A DNA stretch of 64,000 nt, from assembly GCA_900239685.1 (NCBI GenBank), contig OENT01000321.1, forward strand, positions 62,001 through 126,000, in the 5' to 3' direction. This DNA is from Rotaria macrura (taxonomy: Eukaryota > Rotifera > Eurotatoria > Philodinida > Philodinidae). Position numbers and translations under genes: made by a program. Of this stretch, positions 40,970 to 53,200 are shown in pieces. Numbering within the stretch: position 1 is the first letter of the stretch; every line of letters begins with the position of its first letter. The notes under the pieces were generated by a model. That model saw only the letters and a program-made list of their open reading frames with translations, searched no databases and had not been told where the DNA came from.

Positions 40970-42037
40970 TTATGATCTATTGTAAGAATTTGTTTTTTTG
41001 GAATAGAAAACAAGTAATACACATTTCAAAATAAAATTATCGCCTATTGTTTTTTAAAATATCAATAACCTGATGAAACAGATCAGAAATTCGAAAGATT
41101 CATGGGAGTTGAATAGCAATGTAAAAGTCAATAAGTCAAGTTCTGAAAAGAAAAGCCTATTTAATGCTTTTGTATTTCAAGTATGAAGATCTATTTTGTC
41201 GATGTATGTTTTATCGAATATCAAATAATAAATATTAAATAAAAATAACAAAATCATTTCACATTCTTTTTTTTTTGCTTTCGTTTGATTTGATTACATG
41301 ATTGAATATGCACTGACATGATTAAATAAGAACATTGAAAGGATTCGATTAATTTTATGGCTTTATGAAGTACGATGTCAAACAAAGATAGACAGAGATA
41401 TCGTATCCTATCATTCAATTTAACTTGAAACAGTGATTTACATGGCCTTGATTCGATCTCAATGCATAAGAGAATTACAATGGCATTGACTACAAACAAT
41501 TAGCACCATTGGCTTCTTATCAGTTAGCTATCGAGATAATATAGTTTTCATGACTATCAGAATTTACTTTTTTTTCAATCAAATAGTGGAATAAAAAAAG
41601 TCAAGAATCATACAAAATGTCATCAATATTCATTCATATGTCCCCTCATCATTAGTGTAATTTCATGTCCTTCAGATGTATAAACATCATTGTTTTTCTT
41701 TATCTAACGAACAATTACTCTACTTTTTAAAATAGAAAAGTAAGATTGTACACATGCCAATGTATAAACATAAGAACACACGAAGTTTCTAAGACAACCA
41801 ACTTGTTTCATCTTTGATTTTTATACGTGTGTTCTTCACTATCGTTAGATCTTTCAGTATTCTAATTACCAATAGTTTGTAGTACAATTTTCTCCTCCTT
41901 CTCTCTATTCATATTTCATATGTATCAAGAAAAAAGAAAGAAAGATGTACTACTACTTCTTTTTTTCTTTTTTCTCTTTATTGTGCCTATGTAACCACAA
42001 TTGAAAGAACGAATAAATATCTTCACTGAACAACTAT
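40970..42037. other. Short intergenic region between IFT172 and the dynein-tip gene
   Basis: About 1.07 kb between two genes on the same strand. It contains the IFT172 3' end and, near 41880-41990, a CT-rich stretch that may belong to the promoter or 5' UTR of the next gene. No coding sequence is seen. Confidence 0.4.
41030..41035 (+). terminator. Candidate poly(A) signal of IFT172
   Basis: AATAAA about 61 nt after the IFT172 stop codon, a standard spacing for transcript cleavage shortly downstream. Confidence 0.5.
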
Positions 42038-43924
42038 ATGATGTTCGACAATTCAATAATATCATCGATGACAATTATCGGTTACAATCGACGTTTATCA
42101 ATTGTGATTATTCTTCTTGCTTCATTAGCTGTTCTACTCGTAGCAACATCCATAGCCGCTTTTGTTTATGTTACACGAAAAGGTCTAACGGAAAGAGTCA
42201 TTCAGTATACAGTCGAATCACAATATTGATGCTCTAAATTCTTTTGTTTTTGTTTTATAGAAAGAGTTCTACGAAGATCTCATTTCATATGTGTAATAAT
42301 TATCATATTAGTTGAACTTACGTTTTTAATTGCTGTCGTTAGTTGCTGTAGTATTGAATCAAAAAGTAAAACGTTAAATATGTCAAACGCTTTTACACAT
42401 TCTCTTGTTTTAGACATTCAAGGTCAATTTCTAGCTGCTCTTCTAATAATTGTATCTTTTCTTGCTCTTATGACACTTATCTATTTTTTACGTAAATATT
42501 TAATAATTTGTCTTTTCATATCGACAAATACTTTTCCTTTGATTCTTTCTAGTCGAAGATGTACTTCGAGAAAGAATACAACCGTATCCAAATAATGATA
42601 CAGCTACTTCTAAATCGTTTACAGTACGAGAAACTACATCAGTGAGTCCACATGCATCACCAGTACTATCACCAGCAGTATCGCCACCACCACCACCAGC
42701 GCACGTTGATGATACAGCAATACCCATAGCTACGCCACCTGTAATTACAGTATTTCCTAGACTACCAACTCCACCATTACCACGTATTTCCTCGCCATTG
42801 AATAAAACTGTGATTCTCACTTCGGAAATACTTGTAACTCCTGTATTACCAGTTATATCTGACGCGTCAGAAAAAAACGAGATTTTTTTATCGGATCAAA
42901 CTGTAAACCTGTCATCTGAACCAATTGTATCAGTATTGCCAGAAAAACCTGTCACGCCGCTATCTGTAAAAAACCTACGACAACGACAAATGTCACCTCC
43001 ACCGTACACGACGCATTTCGAAAGAATTCGTCGAGGTATTTATTTAGAAAAAAAAACTATACTCCATTAGGCAGTATTTTTGTTTAGACCTAATGGCAGC
43101 CATTGAGGAACGAACGATTCCAGCACTAGAAGAAGCTATTCAACAAGTGAAAGATCATGATTGTATTCAACCATTGAAATATGAATGCGAACGCGCATTA
43201 GAATTATTAAATCGTCTTTTAAAAATTGAACATATGAAGTAAATCATATTAATTAGATTTCATAGACACTAGCTTCCGTACTTCTTTAGATTTTCACCTG
43301 TACCTTGTGACAGGTAGTTAAGCTTGAACTTTCCTTCCTTTTTCTCATGCATACATAAGCATGGTACACCGTAAAATTCTATTTATTGCGAAAAAGAAAT
43401 GCTAATATTAGTCTTATTTTCATTGTCTATTTAGAATTAAAGTACTTCGATTAAATCAATCAACAATTGCCGAACTACATAGTTATGCCAAACCACCAGA
43501 TGAAGTATCGACAGTAATGCGTGCTACATTTTTACTTCTTGGACATTCCGAACGAGAAATACAAGTAATTTAATATGTAGAACTATTCAATCCCGAATAA
43601 TATTCATGTTAAGGATTGGCAACAAATTCAAAATATATTAGGTCGTTTCGGAAGAGAAAGTGTGCGTCGTCGATGTTATGAATTGAATCCACTTAGTATA
43701 CCTGTTGATAAAGCACGTGAAGCAAAAGACATACTGAGACACTATGATTTAATACGTGTTACTGAAATATCTGTTGGTTTATCAGCATTTTTTAATTGGG
43801 TAAGTAGAATGAAATTTTTGTGTTGTACTTGTGATTAATAAGTTTTATTGTACTTCTATAGGCTATGACAATGATTGAAGAACGAGAAAAATTATTAGAA
43901 TCACAACGAAGAATTATTCGATAG
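42038..43924 (+). CDS. Three-pass membrane protein with a dynein-type microtubule-binding domain
   Basis: Seven exons (42038-42182, 42261-42491, 42553-43035, 43088-43238, 43435-43564, 43614-43799, 43862-43924) have GT-AG borders and exact phase, giving 462 residues. Predicted membrane segments are at about 20-44, 57-78 and 103-125. The TM1-TM2 loop is basic (TRKERVLRR) and the TM2-TM3 loop has an NMS sequon, which predicts a cytosolic C-terminus. Residues about 126-286 are Pro/Ser/Thr-rich and disordered. Residues 287-336 are helical and resemble the distal CC1 of the dynein stalk (IEERTIPALEEAIQQV). Residues 337-442 match the dynein heavy-chain MTBD in order: IAELHSYAKPP, VMRATFLLLG, DWQQIQNIL, a divergent middle, then FFNWAMTMIEE resembling the helix entering CC2. 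The protein ends 20 residues later. No AAA+ or linker sequence exists. Homology is recognised by eye; function as a membrane-microtubule tether is inference. Confidence 0.8.
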
Positions 43925-46900
43925 ATACATGATTGATTGTAATATTATTCTAGTTTTGTTTTTTTGTCTACAAGTTCTTTGAAATGATAATATAGAAATA
44001 CATATAACGATTAAAGAGAATTAAGCGAGAATGATCGTTTTGACTTTTTCTTTTATAGTTGATTTTTATTTTTAAATAATTGACGAAGATAATTTCAAAT
44101 ATTAAGAAACAATTTCGATGGTTTTCTTCATTGATAATTATTCCGATGATGGTAATGATTTTCTTAAGTGTCGAACATAAATGTAAGTTAGGGTCAAGTT
44201 AGTAAGGAGTTAGACGGATTCCGGCCAATCTCTCTCGCATATGATAATATGTGTACGTTTTATCGAAAATTTAATAAATATTTACTTTGAATTCATGTAC
44301 TGTTTGAAATTCCGTCCAAATTTACTCGTTGACAAGGTCACATAGATAGAATGACATTAGCGTTCATTTATTGACTGACAATAAGGTGATTTTTCTATTC
44401 ATAATTTGATTTCCATGCAATCTATAGGCAAATCAATTTCAAATTCGATCTTATGGTTAGATGTTTGTTCCGATGGTTTTATTAAAAATAGTCAAACGAG
44501 AAAGCCAGTATCCTGGTACATGTAAATATTTGTGTATATAAAGAACACTGTAGGAAGATGCAACGAATCGTGTACAATTCTTAGGGTTTTTGAATATGCC
44601 GACGACAATTTTCTGTACTAGGTAGTAACAATGAAATCTTGTATTCAACAGTAAGTTTATTTTGACGTTGTAGCTTCGCCTTTTAACTATTCTGCATTAT
44701 CTAATTTGATGATGTGTTCCTTTGTGAAGAAACTGGTTTGCCCGGTTTTTGTGATTACTTTCTTTGCATACGTCCTATGAAACGATGAATGAAAAGATTC
44801 CAATTTGATTCATATTTCGTTTACAGTTATTATCATTAGAATGGCGACAAAATTCATGTTCTGTTCTATCTCACCTGTCCTACACGTTGATCGATGGTGC
44901 ACATCCGATGATCTGAATAGAGAAAAACGAAGTCTAACTAAGAATAATTCTCATGTATCATTTATTAAATCAGATGAATTGAATAGAATTTTTATCAAAT
45001 TAAATAAATCCATGGTCATTAATCGAAACAACAAATAGCTTCGTTACATACGTAGAAGAAAAGAATAAATTTTAAAGTAAAATACTTCTCATCGATTATG
45101 AATGAAGATCTTTAAAGTATGGTGATACTTTCTTCTAATCATTAATGTTCTATGTTTGAATATTCTATGTGTTAATACTGATTCATGATGTTTGTCGAAA
45201 AATCAGTGATTAATTATGATAAATCGTTTTATCCAAAAAAGAAGAAAAGATCAATCAATTGAAATTTTCGTTGTTCCATGACGACTGATAGGATTGACTA
45301 CTGAAATTTTCTTTTTAATATCAATAGAGTATAGTAGTGTAGATATGCCCTTGGTGTTTCAAGATTCGTAGTTAGATCTACACTAATTTATTTAACCAAC
45401 TTTCATCGAGTCGAGTAAGAATAAGATCATGACATATGAAAACCTTCTATGTAATTTTCTGTGCTGTAAAGCCATAACGGAAAGTTACCGATGGAAATAA
45501 GAAAATTTATACAGTAGACAAGAGTCAGAATCAAGAGACTTGTCAAGTTTCAATACGATATTAAGGTTGACAGTTCAAATAAATTAATGACATATATAAA
45601 TTTCAACTAGAAACGCTTAGTATCATCCATATTGAAAGCTAAGATCACTTGTTGATAATAATCATATCAACAAGGTTAATAATTGCGCTGATTGATTGTC
45701 AATGAACTAATAACGAAGCGAGAAGAAAAATTCTTGTTTCTAGAACTGGAAAAAATCTTCATCATTTTCAGAATAACCTCGATTGAAATTACTAAACAGA
45801 TGAGAACGTATTTTATTTGTTAAACTTCATCTTTTCAAACAATGGTATTGCACTTTGGAAAGCATGTTCATATGATTGTACAATCTATTTCCTAACATTG
45901 TCAACAAGAGAATCTAAATGAAATCTTATCATTAGTTAATGGGACGGTTAAGAATGATTTCTATTTAGATGAAGAATCATTTTGAAACCGACGTCGAACT
46001 TTCCAAAATAGAGCGAAGAGAAAAAAGAATCCATTGTCTTCCATACAGTACCTAATCTTTTCTATCGAAATGCGTCGATTAATTTCAAGGCAATTTTCTT
46101 CTTTCATACTTGAACTACAGTTTCTTGTAAGGAAAAAACGGACATATGTTTCGTTTTTTTTTCTTTAATTTATTGATCAACTTTTTAATGTGATGCACAT
46201 AACAAGTCTTGTTAATCGCATCGACACGTATATAACAGCTGTGTACTCACTGTACATACACTATTTTTAAATTTGATTAATACAACAGATGAACTTTAGA
46301 ATTAGTTGACACGAAATACTATACAAAACAACTGATGTTCAAGCATCCTAAAGATTGATATGAAAGAATATAATCACATGCAATATTTCTCATTTGGAAT
46401 TATAATCTTAATTTGTTTTCTATCCTATGAGATTAACTTTATCCTATAGAAATCTGAATGGAATACGCTACATGTCCTGTATATTTATTTATTCAAATTA
46501 ATACTCAAATCAGTGTACTAGAGTGCAATGCTAATCGAATGCATGTATACATATATATTTATTCAACAAGTGTCTCATGCAGCCAAACAAAGTGTTCGTG
46601 TCGTATATATCTTCATTTATTCCAAACTTTGTTCATATGCTATCATTTACAACTATACTTGTATAGGATGGACTGTCATAAATCACCGAGTGCTTCTCTA
46701 AATGTGTAGAGTCGTTATTTGATCTAGAGCAACAACAAAAATAATACCATAACACAATCGATGACTAACAGTAAAATGAAGGTAATAAAACACTTAGAAT
46801 TGACGAATGCATTGAATTTCAATGTCTTAATACATCATTGAACAAAAGTATGAATTTTGAAAGATTACAAATAGGTAAACGCTCGATTTAAAAAAATTGG

Positions 46901-47258
46901 ACAGTTTTGATACATGATTCTTTTCTACCTTCTAAGCTCAACTTCGAAGTGAACTTGTTCTTACCAACCAACATCGGCGAGTATACTACCCCATAACTTT
47001 GATATGAGGAAGAATTGTAAGAAATTTTTTCTAAAATCGACCATGTCAGCAGATTATCTTCGACTATCAATTTTATTAAGAACAAAAATCTATATTCAAT
47101 TCACACAAGCGCACAATCAGAAAGATGCAAAAAAAAATGTTCAAAAGAATTCTTTCGTGATCAAAACAGAACAAAAAAGCAAACATCAATTAAAATGTAT
47201 CAATAGAAAAAAGAATGATAAATATCACAAATGCATTCAACTATCTAAATATTCAAAG
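43925..47258. other. Intergenic region between convergent genes
   Basis: About 3.3 kb between the dynein-tip gene (plus) and the MET-like kinase (minus), so mostly two 3' flanks. A 65-codon frame at 44841-45038 is the only candidate coding stretch and is weak. The rest is AT-rich with no recognisable gene or repeat family. Confidence 0.4.
44841..45038 (+). CDS. Possible small hypothetical protein (65 residues)
   Basis: ATGGCG start just after an acceptor-like TTTACAG at about 44820-44826, then 65 codons rich in Asn, Lys and Ser (ending KSMVINRNNK) and a stop, with AATAAA some 25 nt later. A donor-like CAACAGTAAGT lies near 44648, so a 5' UTR intron is conceivable. There is no recognised domain and no membrane segment. 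It may be chance. Confidence 0.2.
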   Translation: MATKFMFCSISPVLHVDRWCTSDDLNREKRSLTKNNSHVSFIKSDELNRIFIKLNKSMVINRNNK

Positions 47259-50200
47259 TTAAGCATCTTCTACAAAACTCGTTTCTGTATATTCTGGTAA
47301 TAGTCTCGTGGTACTAAAAACATCAGCACTTTCATGTATTGCTACAGTATATGAATCTTCATTATCGTCATGTCGATCAATTAAAAATTGTTTATTTTCT
47401 GATTGCCGATGAGGCGTAGTGATGTATTGTCCACCGATGCTAGACATCGACGATAGAGATGCGGATGATAGATGTTTTATTTTTCTATCGATTGGATATC
47501 GTTGAATAATGGTCGTGTCATCATCTTCAATCGATGATGATTCTTTTCGCTGCTGTTCTATTTCTAGTTGATGAAGTACATGACGAATATCATGAGCAAG
47601 CTGTGTAAATGATGGACGTTGAGCTGGATCAACATGCCAACAAACAACCATAGCTGATTTATACAATAATTGAGGACAATATGTTGGCTGTTGAAGGCGA
47701 TAACCATGTTTTATGTACGTGTATATATCAGCATTATCAATACCTGGATACGGTGTTTTACCACGACTCATCAATTCCCAAAGAAGAACACCAAAAGACC
47801 ACTAAAATATAAGCGGAACAAAATCGTTAGTATACAATCTTTGTGATATCAGTTTGTACACACACGATCTAAGTAGTTAGTTGATTTTTCTAATCAGAGA
47901 CATATTTTATAACTCTATCGATGTTTCGATATTCATTACTTTCGACCGGCAGAAAAATGATGTACAAATGCTTCCTCTGTGATACTGGGAACATTTATAA
48001 TATAAAATCTGAGATTCATTTTGATCAATATTTATGAATTTCTGCTAGATACCAATGTCAGATGACGTTTTGGTTGAGATTAAGAAATCATAGAGATCTA
48101 TCGATTTCTTGTAATTAATCTATTGAAAAATAATCGATGAGAAGTTAACACACTATCTAGGGGCCTATCGATCTGCTTTGAATAAAATTCTAGAAATATT
48201 GTCATTATTCACGATGAGAATCATTGTTTTAAATAGTCATAACTCATGTATGAGTTCAAGCGTTGAACAATAGTCACGGGTAATGTTCTTTTCTTCGCTG
48301 ATATTTTTGACGAATCAATGTTATCAATATCTGAACTTTTGCCATCTTCTGTCGATTTGCATGATCATAATAGGAAATTCGTGTTTACAAAAAAAGAAAC
48401 TCTACATCAATGCATCAGTTAGAAAACTTGAAATGTCAATCTCAATATATTGAACGTAGGTAGCCATGAGTAAGATAACTCCGCGATAGAAAAACAAATG
48501 ATCTTTATCACTTATCTCGTTGTGTATGAAATAGTAGATATGTAATACTGAGTATGAACAAATCGAAGTCTACTCATACCGTCCAAATATATGGTTCTGA
48601 ACAGAGAACACTACAACTAGCGTGATATTCAAATAAGGGAAACGAAATGACACGAATAAGGGTCGTGTCCGTAATTTCCACACTGCTAGCTAAGGAATCC
48701 TTTTAGAACATGTTCTCATATGCGATGTTGAAAAACATTTTCCCATAAAAGAAAAACAAACCACATCAGATTGAATTGTATATTTCGATGATTCAATTGA
48801 TTCGGGACTTAACCATCGAATCGGTAAACGTTTTGGTGTTGTACGTGAGATGTTTCCATTCATTTCTTTTGTTACCGTTGGTGTATTAGTTACAAGATAG
48901 TAATCTCGATCGACAACATCTCGACTAAGGCCAAAGTCAGATATTCGACAAATTAATTGTTCATCCAACATACAATTTCGTGTAGCTAAATCTCGATGAA
49001 CAAATTTTAATGAAGCAAGATATTCCATTCCATCTGCGATTTGTATGGCCCATGTGATTAATTGTCTTACAGTTGGCCGATTTTTTTCATTGATAATATA
49101 ACTGCGAAGATCACCATTTTTCATATAGGGTAAAAGTACCATAGCCTTACGTATGGGATCCCATGAAACGCCAATCAATGAAAGAATATTCGGATGTGAA
49201 AAATCTTTCATACGATTAGCTTCATATAAGAATTCATTCATCGATGTATAAGTATGTTCACGTAAGATTTTAATAGCAACTTCAATCGATTTATTTCCAT
49301 GTTGTTTTAATTCACCTCGATGAACATCACCAAAACAGCCTTGACCAACTTTGTCATAAATAGTGAGATATTTTCGATTGATGTGTCTATTTTTTCCAAG
49401 TTCACGCCAAATAGTTTGATAGTATGGAGGTGGTTTCGATTCTCTTCGATATTCATTCGATGACTGATAGAAATGACGACGCGTAAACATGACTACGGCA
49501 AATAGAATTGTAAGAATCGTTGTTGAAAAAACAATCAGTAGAATTACAATTGCCCATGGACCAAATTGAAGTGAAATAAATCGAAGTGGTAACGATGACG
49601 ATTGCTTTTCATTTCGAAATAGAAGTTTTCCAACTGAAAATTTTAAATTGATTCCAACATGAACCTAAAAAGAAAAGTCAAAACAATCGGTGACTACTTA
49701 TCAGAAATGAATATCACTTTTACAATCAGTATCTACTCGATAGTTACGTATTTCTTAGGTTTTAGTAGAAACTTTGCATACTGATCACTTTTCTACTTAG
49801 TCTCAATATTGAATGTTAAAAGAAGGATTTTGATAGTTGACACTCTTGCTTGCATAATTAAAAATGATTTTCAAACATAAACCTTCCATAACATTGATAT
49901 TCTTTTTATGACTATTATTCCACATAGACTAGAAGAAATCTTCTAGAACTCATTCTATACTGCACCGATCTTCTCGACTGATTTCAGTTCTAGTTGGACA
50001 TGTTTATAATTTTTGGTAGAGTACTTAATTAAAAAAAAAAAGAATGGTATTCTGAATTATCAATTGTATTGATACTGGAATATGATAAATAGTTCACTTT
50101 AAGAGAATATATTGCTTTAAAAATCTCGCATGTTGAAAGTACGAAAAATCCTTCAAGTGATGCTTGTAACACATTATAGTTTGCTGATATTCGATTTCTC

Positions 50201-53200
50201 AAGGGCTACATATTTTGCCTTCAAATGAGATCGTCAGCGGATTTATATATATGTATATATATTGATGTTGTAGGTAGTGTTGATCTTGGAGCAACTATTG
50301 TTTCCTTCAATTATTTAATCAAACATGTATCGAGAGTAGTTTATGATTTCAAGTTGATCCTAAAATTCTAGCAAGATGTTCTATTCAATGTTTAGAGTTG
50401 GTTCAACGTCTTTTCTATTCGTTAATGACATGCACTAATAATATTCACTCGTCATGTGAATGATACAGCCTAATTTCTGTACATGACACAAGTTGCCATT
50501 GCTTACACCATCATCAACGTATATTTCATTACTTAGGATCAAGTATAGTTGATATTTGAAAGACTTTTTTCAGTGTTCAATTTAGATTTTCTTCATTCAG
50601 TGAACTATATAAGACTCAGAGAAAATAAAAGTCTACTTTTCGATACATAAGCAGAAAGTATATGGTATGATCATAACCGTAAATCCGATGTTATCTTTGA
50701 AAGAAATGTAATCTTCAGCAGTTAGATAAACGAATGAGCAGATTTTCATCGAAATCTTCTTGGATATTCGATTAGTTCTTCAGTATGCAAAGTTATTCAT
50801 ATAGAAATGTTTTCAATTTACTGACGATTCAATTTTTATAATTTATAAAAATCCTCATAAAATCTGTATGTTAATCATAATTGATAATAGATTTGTCTTA
50901 AGACATACTTCAACATGTGCTTGAGAACTTTGAATATTCTTTGTCACAGATTTCGATAGTGAACATAGAAGTTGAGTATTAGTCAAATTAAATGGAATAC
51001 AACCGTTACTAATATTATCTAATCGTATATCGATTTGATCCATCGAATGCGTAGTAACAAGATTTGAACCCTATTCAAAAAATAAAAATGAAACAAATCA
51101 TAAAATCGTTTAGTTTTTCCTACGTCAAATCGAACAATATTTGTTGAATTCATTTGTTGAATAGAATTCAAAAACGAAAAATATGTTGGATCATTATTGA
51201 CTATAAGAATATTTTTGTCTGGTATTATTTTCATATTATCCATAATATACGATACATTAAGTTGAAATGGTGGAACTAAATTAAGAACTCTATCGATTGT
51301 CGGTGAAAAGCAAATCATTTGTGAATTCGAAGTAGATTCACATGTCTATAAAATAAAATTACTGAATATACTTTATTTTTAACATTAGAATAACTTACTG
51401 AAATAAACTCATAAATCGATGTATTGTATATGAATTTCATCTTTGGTTTTTGTACTGTGTCAAGATTTTGACCAGATACATTCAATTTGATTCCTCCACT
51501 AGAAAGAATTTTTTCGAAACATTTCCTTGTTAATGTAATAGTCTTATCACTATGTACCTACGTATATGTTTTTCTTTTGTACAATTTAAACATAGGATAG
51601 AATGATTTCAATCAAATTTAACTAATACTTCAAAACTAGTTTTCTGTTCAGGAAGAATAATGAAATTTTTCATGATTTTTATACACAAACATCAACGTGT
51701 TGCTTTACGTTCGTTTCGAATTCCAAGAATGAAAACATTCTCTACATATTCTTGTTATCAGAGGAAAAAAAACGATAATGTCTTGAATTGAAATTCTGAA
51801 CACGTCCTAGTCAGAAGATGACTTATCGATGAAGGCCCCCCCCTCAAAAAAAGTCGATTTTCGTCAAGAAAATGAAAATTAAGATAACACCATGAGGTGA
51901 TAGCCCATGTTCTGCTCTTTCAGAATCACTATAGTTTTTTTTCCAAACACCATTTTTTGACCGAAATTTTTAGTGATCTTTGAGAGGTCCTCTATGTCAA
52001 AAACGGTTTTTTTTAAAAATTAGGTCTTTGATTTCTAATTACTGATTAATTAATTAATTAATTAATAATTAATTAAGCGTTCAGCGTGTGGAGAATTAAA
52101 AGTTACGCATCACGAGATAGGTCAAATCCTCAAAAACCGCGTGAAAATTGAGAAAATTTAAAAAAACAGCAAAAAATGTCCGAAAAAATGTTTTTATGTT
52201 TCTCTCAAAATCATGTTTTTCAATTTTCCATCCTAGTTATTTTGCCTTCAACTATGTTTTTCCGGAAATTAATTTTTACCATTCGATAGAGCATGCAAAG
52301 ACGCAGGGCATCTCGTGCTCCGATTTTTGAAAAAGCTGTTTTTTATGTCCAAAAAAGATCACCTACAAAATTCACTTGCAGTTTTTTGACCTTTTTTCAG
52401 GGACTTTGCATTGTGGAAACTTTTTTGGCTTACAGAATGGACTTTTTTAAAATCGGAGCACGAGATGCCCTGCGTCTTTGCATGCTCTATCGAATGGTAA
52501 AAAAAGTTTTTCGATAAAACATAGTTGAAGGCAAAATAACTAGGATAGAAAATGGGTCACTTTTAACCAGTGTTCACTTTATAACTTCCTTAAACTTGCA
52601 TATTTCGGGCTGAAATTTTTATCGTAGACTACCCGACTTAGTCCTAACGAATCCTGAAAATTTCAGCCGATTTGGACTTTCTTTGACGGGAATAGAATTT
52701 TGAGGGGGGGGGGGGCTGAATTAATTTCTAGTAGAAAACATCAGCATGGAATTATTATTTTTCTTTTTAACACGTCACATCATTGATTAGAATGACAATA
52801 AAATGATGGTAGATCGACTTGTACTCGAGCACTTATTCCAACGTCATCATTACATCCCCCCATACCTTATAATCGATGTTTTCGGAAACCAATCAAAAAT
52901 AATTGGATTAGCTCGACATTGAAAATATGTATTTTCTAACTGCCATGAATGATTATTAACTTGAATACTCAATCGTAGACGTTGTCTATCGTTGGCACAA
53001 GCTTGATTGATACATTGAATTTCATCAATCGTATAATCATATTTGACAAACGAACATTCTGTTTTGCCTAAGAAAATTTGTATCGTTGAATTCGAATACA
53101 ATTTTAAATTCGAATTTCGGATACGAATTTTAGTTCCACCAACTGCTGGACCATAATCAGGTTCAAGACTCGGTTTTGGTATCTGAAAATAAAAACAATT

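Larger units (their letters stand above)
51834..52716. mobile_element. Non-autonomous foldback/TIR element in a MET-like intron
   Basis: An 883-bp unit bounded by inverted termini: GGCCCCCCCCTCAAAA at the left, and TTTTGA followed by a run of 12 G and a C at the right. The tetranucleotide TGAA stands directly outside each end (51830-51833 and 52717-52720), as expected for a 4-bp target-site duplication. Inside are two long inverted arms and an ATTAATTAATT tract at 52045-52076. There is no open frame long enough for a transposase, so it is non-autonomous. It lies wholly within an intron and does not touch splice sites. Confidence 0.7.

Noticed and set aside
48690-48761. Readthrough tail of the kinase exon (VCFSFMGK ...)
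   Set aside because: A GT donor after SDV joins to WSFGVLLWELM at 47801, the expected kinase sequence. The tail is intronic.
52148-52517. Overlapping plus-strand frames in the foldback element
   Set aside because: They arise from the inverted-repeat arms, share the same peptide on opposite sides and show no transposase features.
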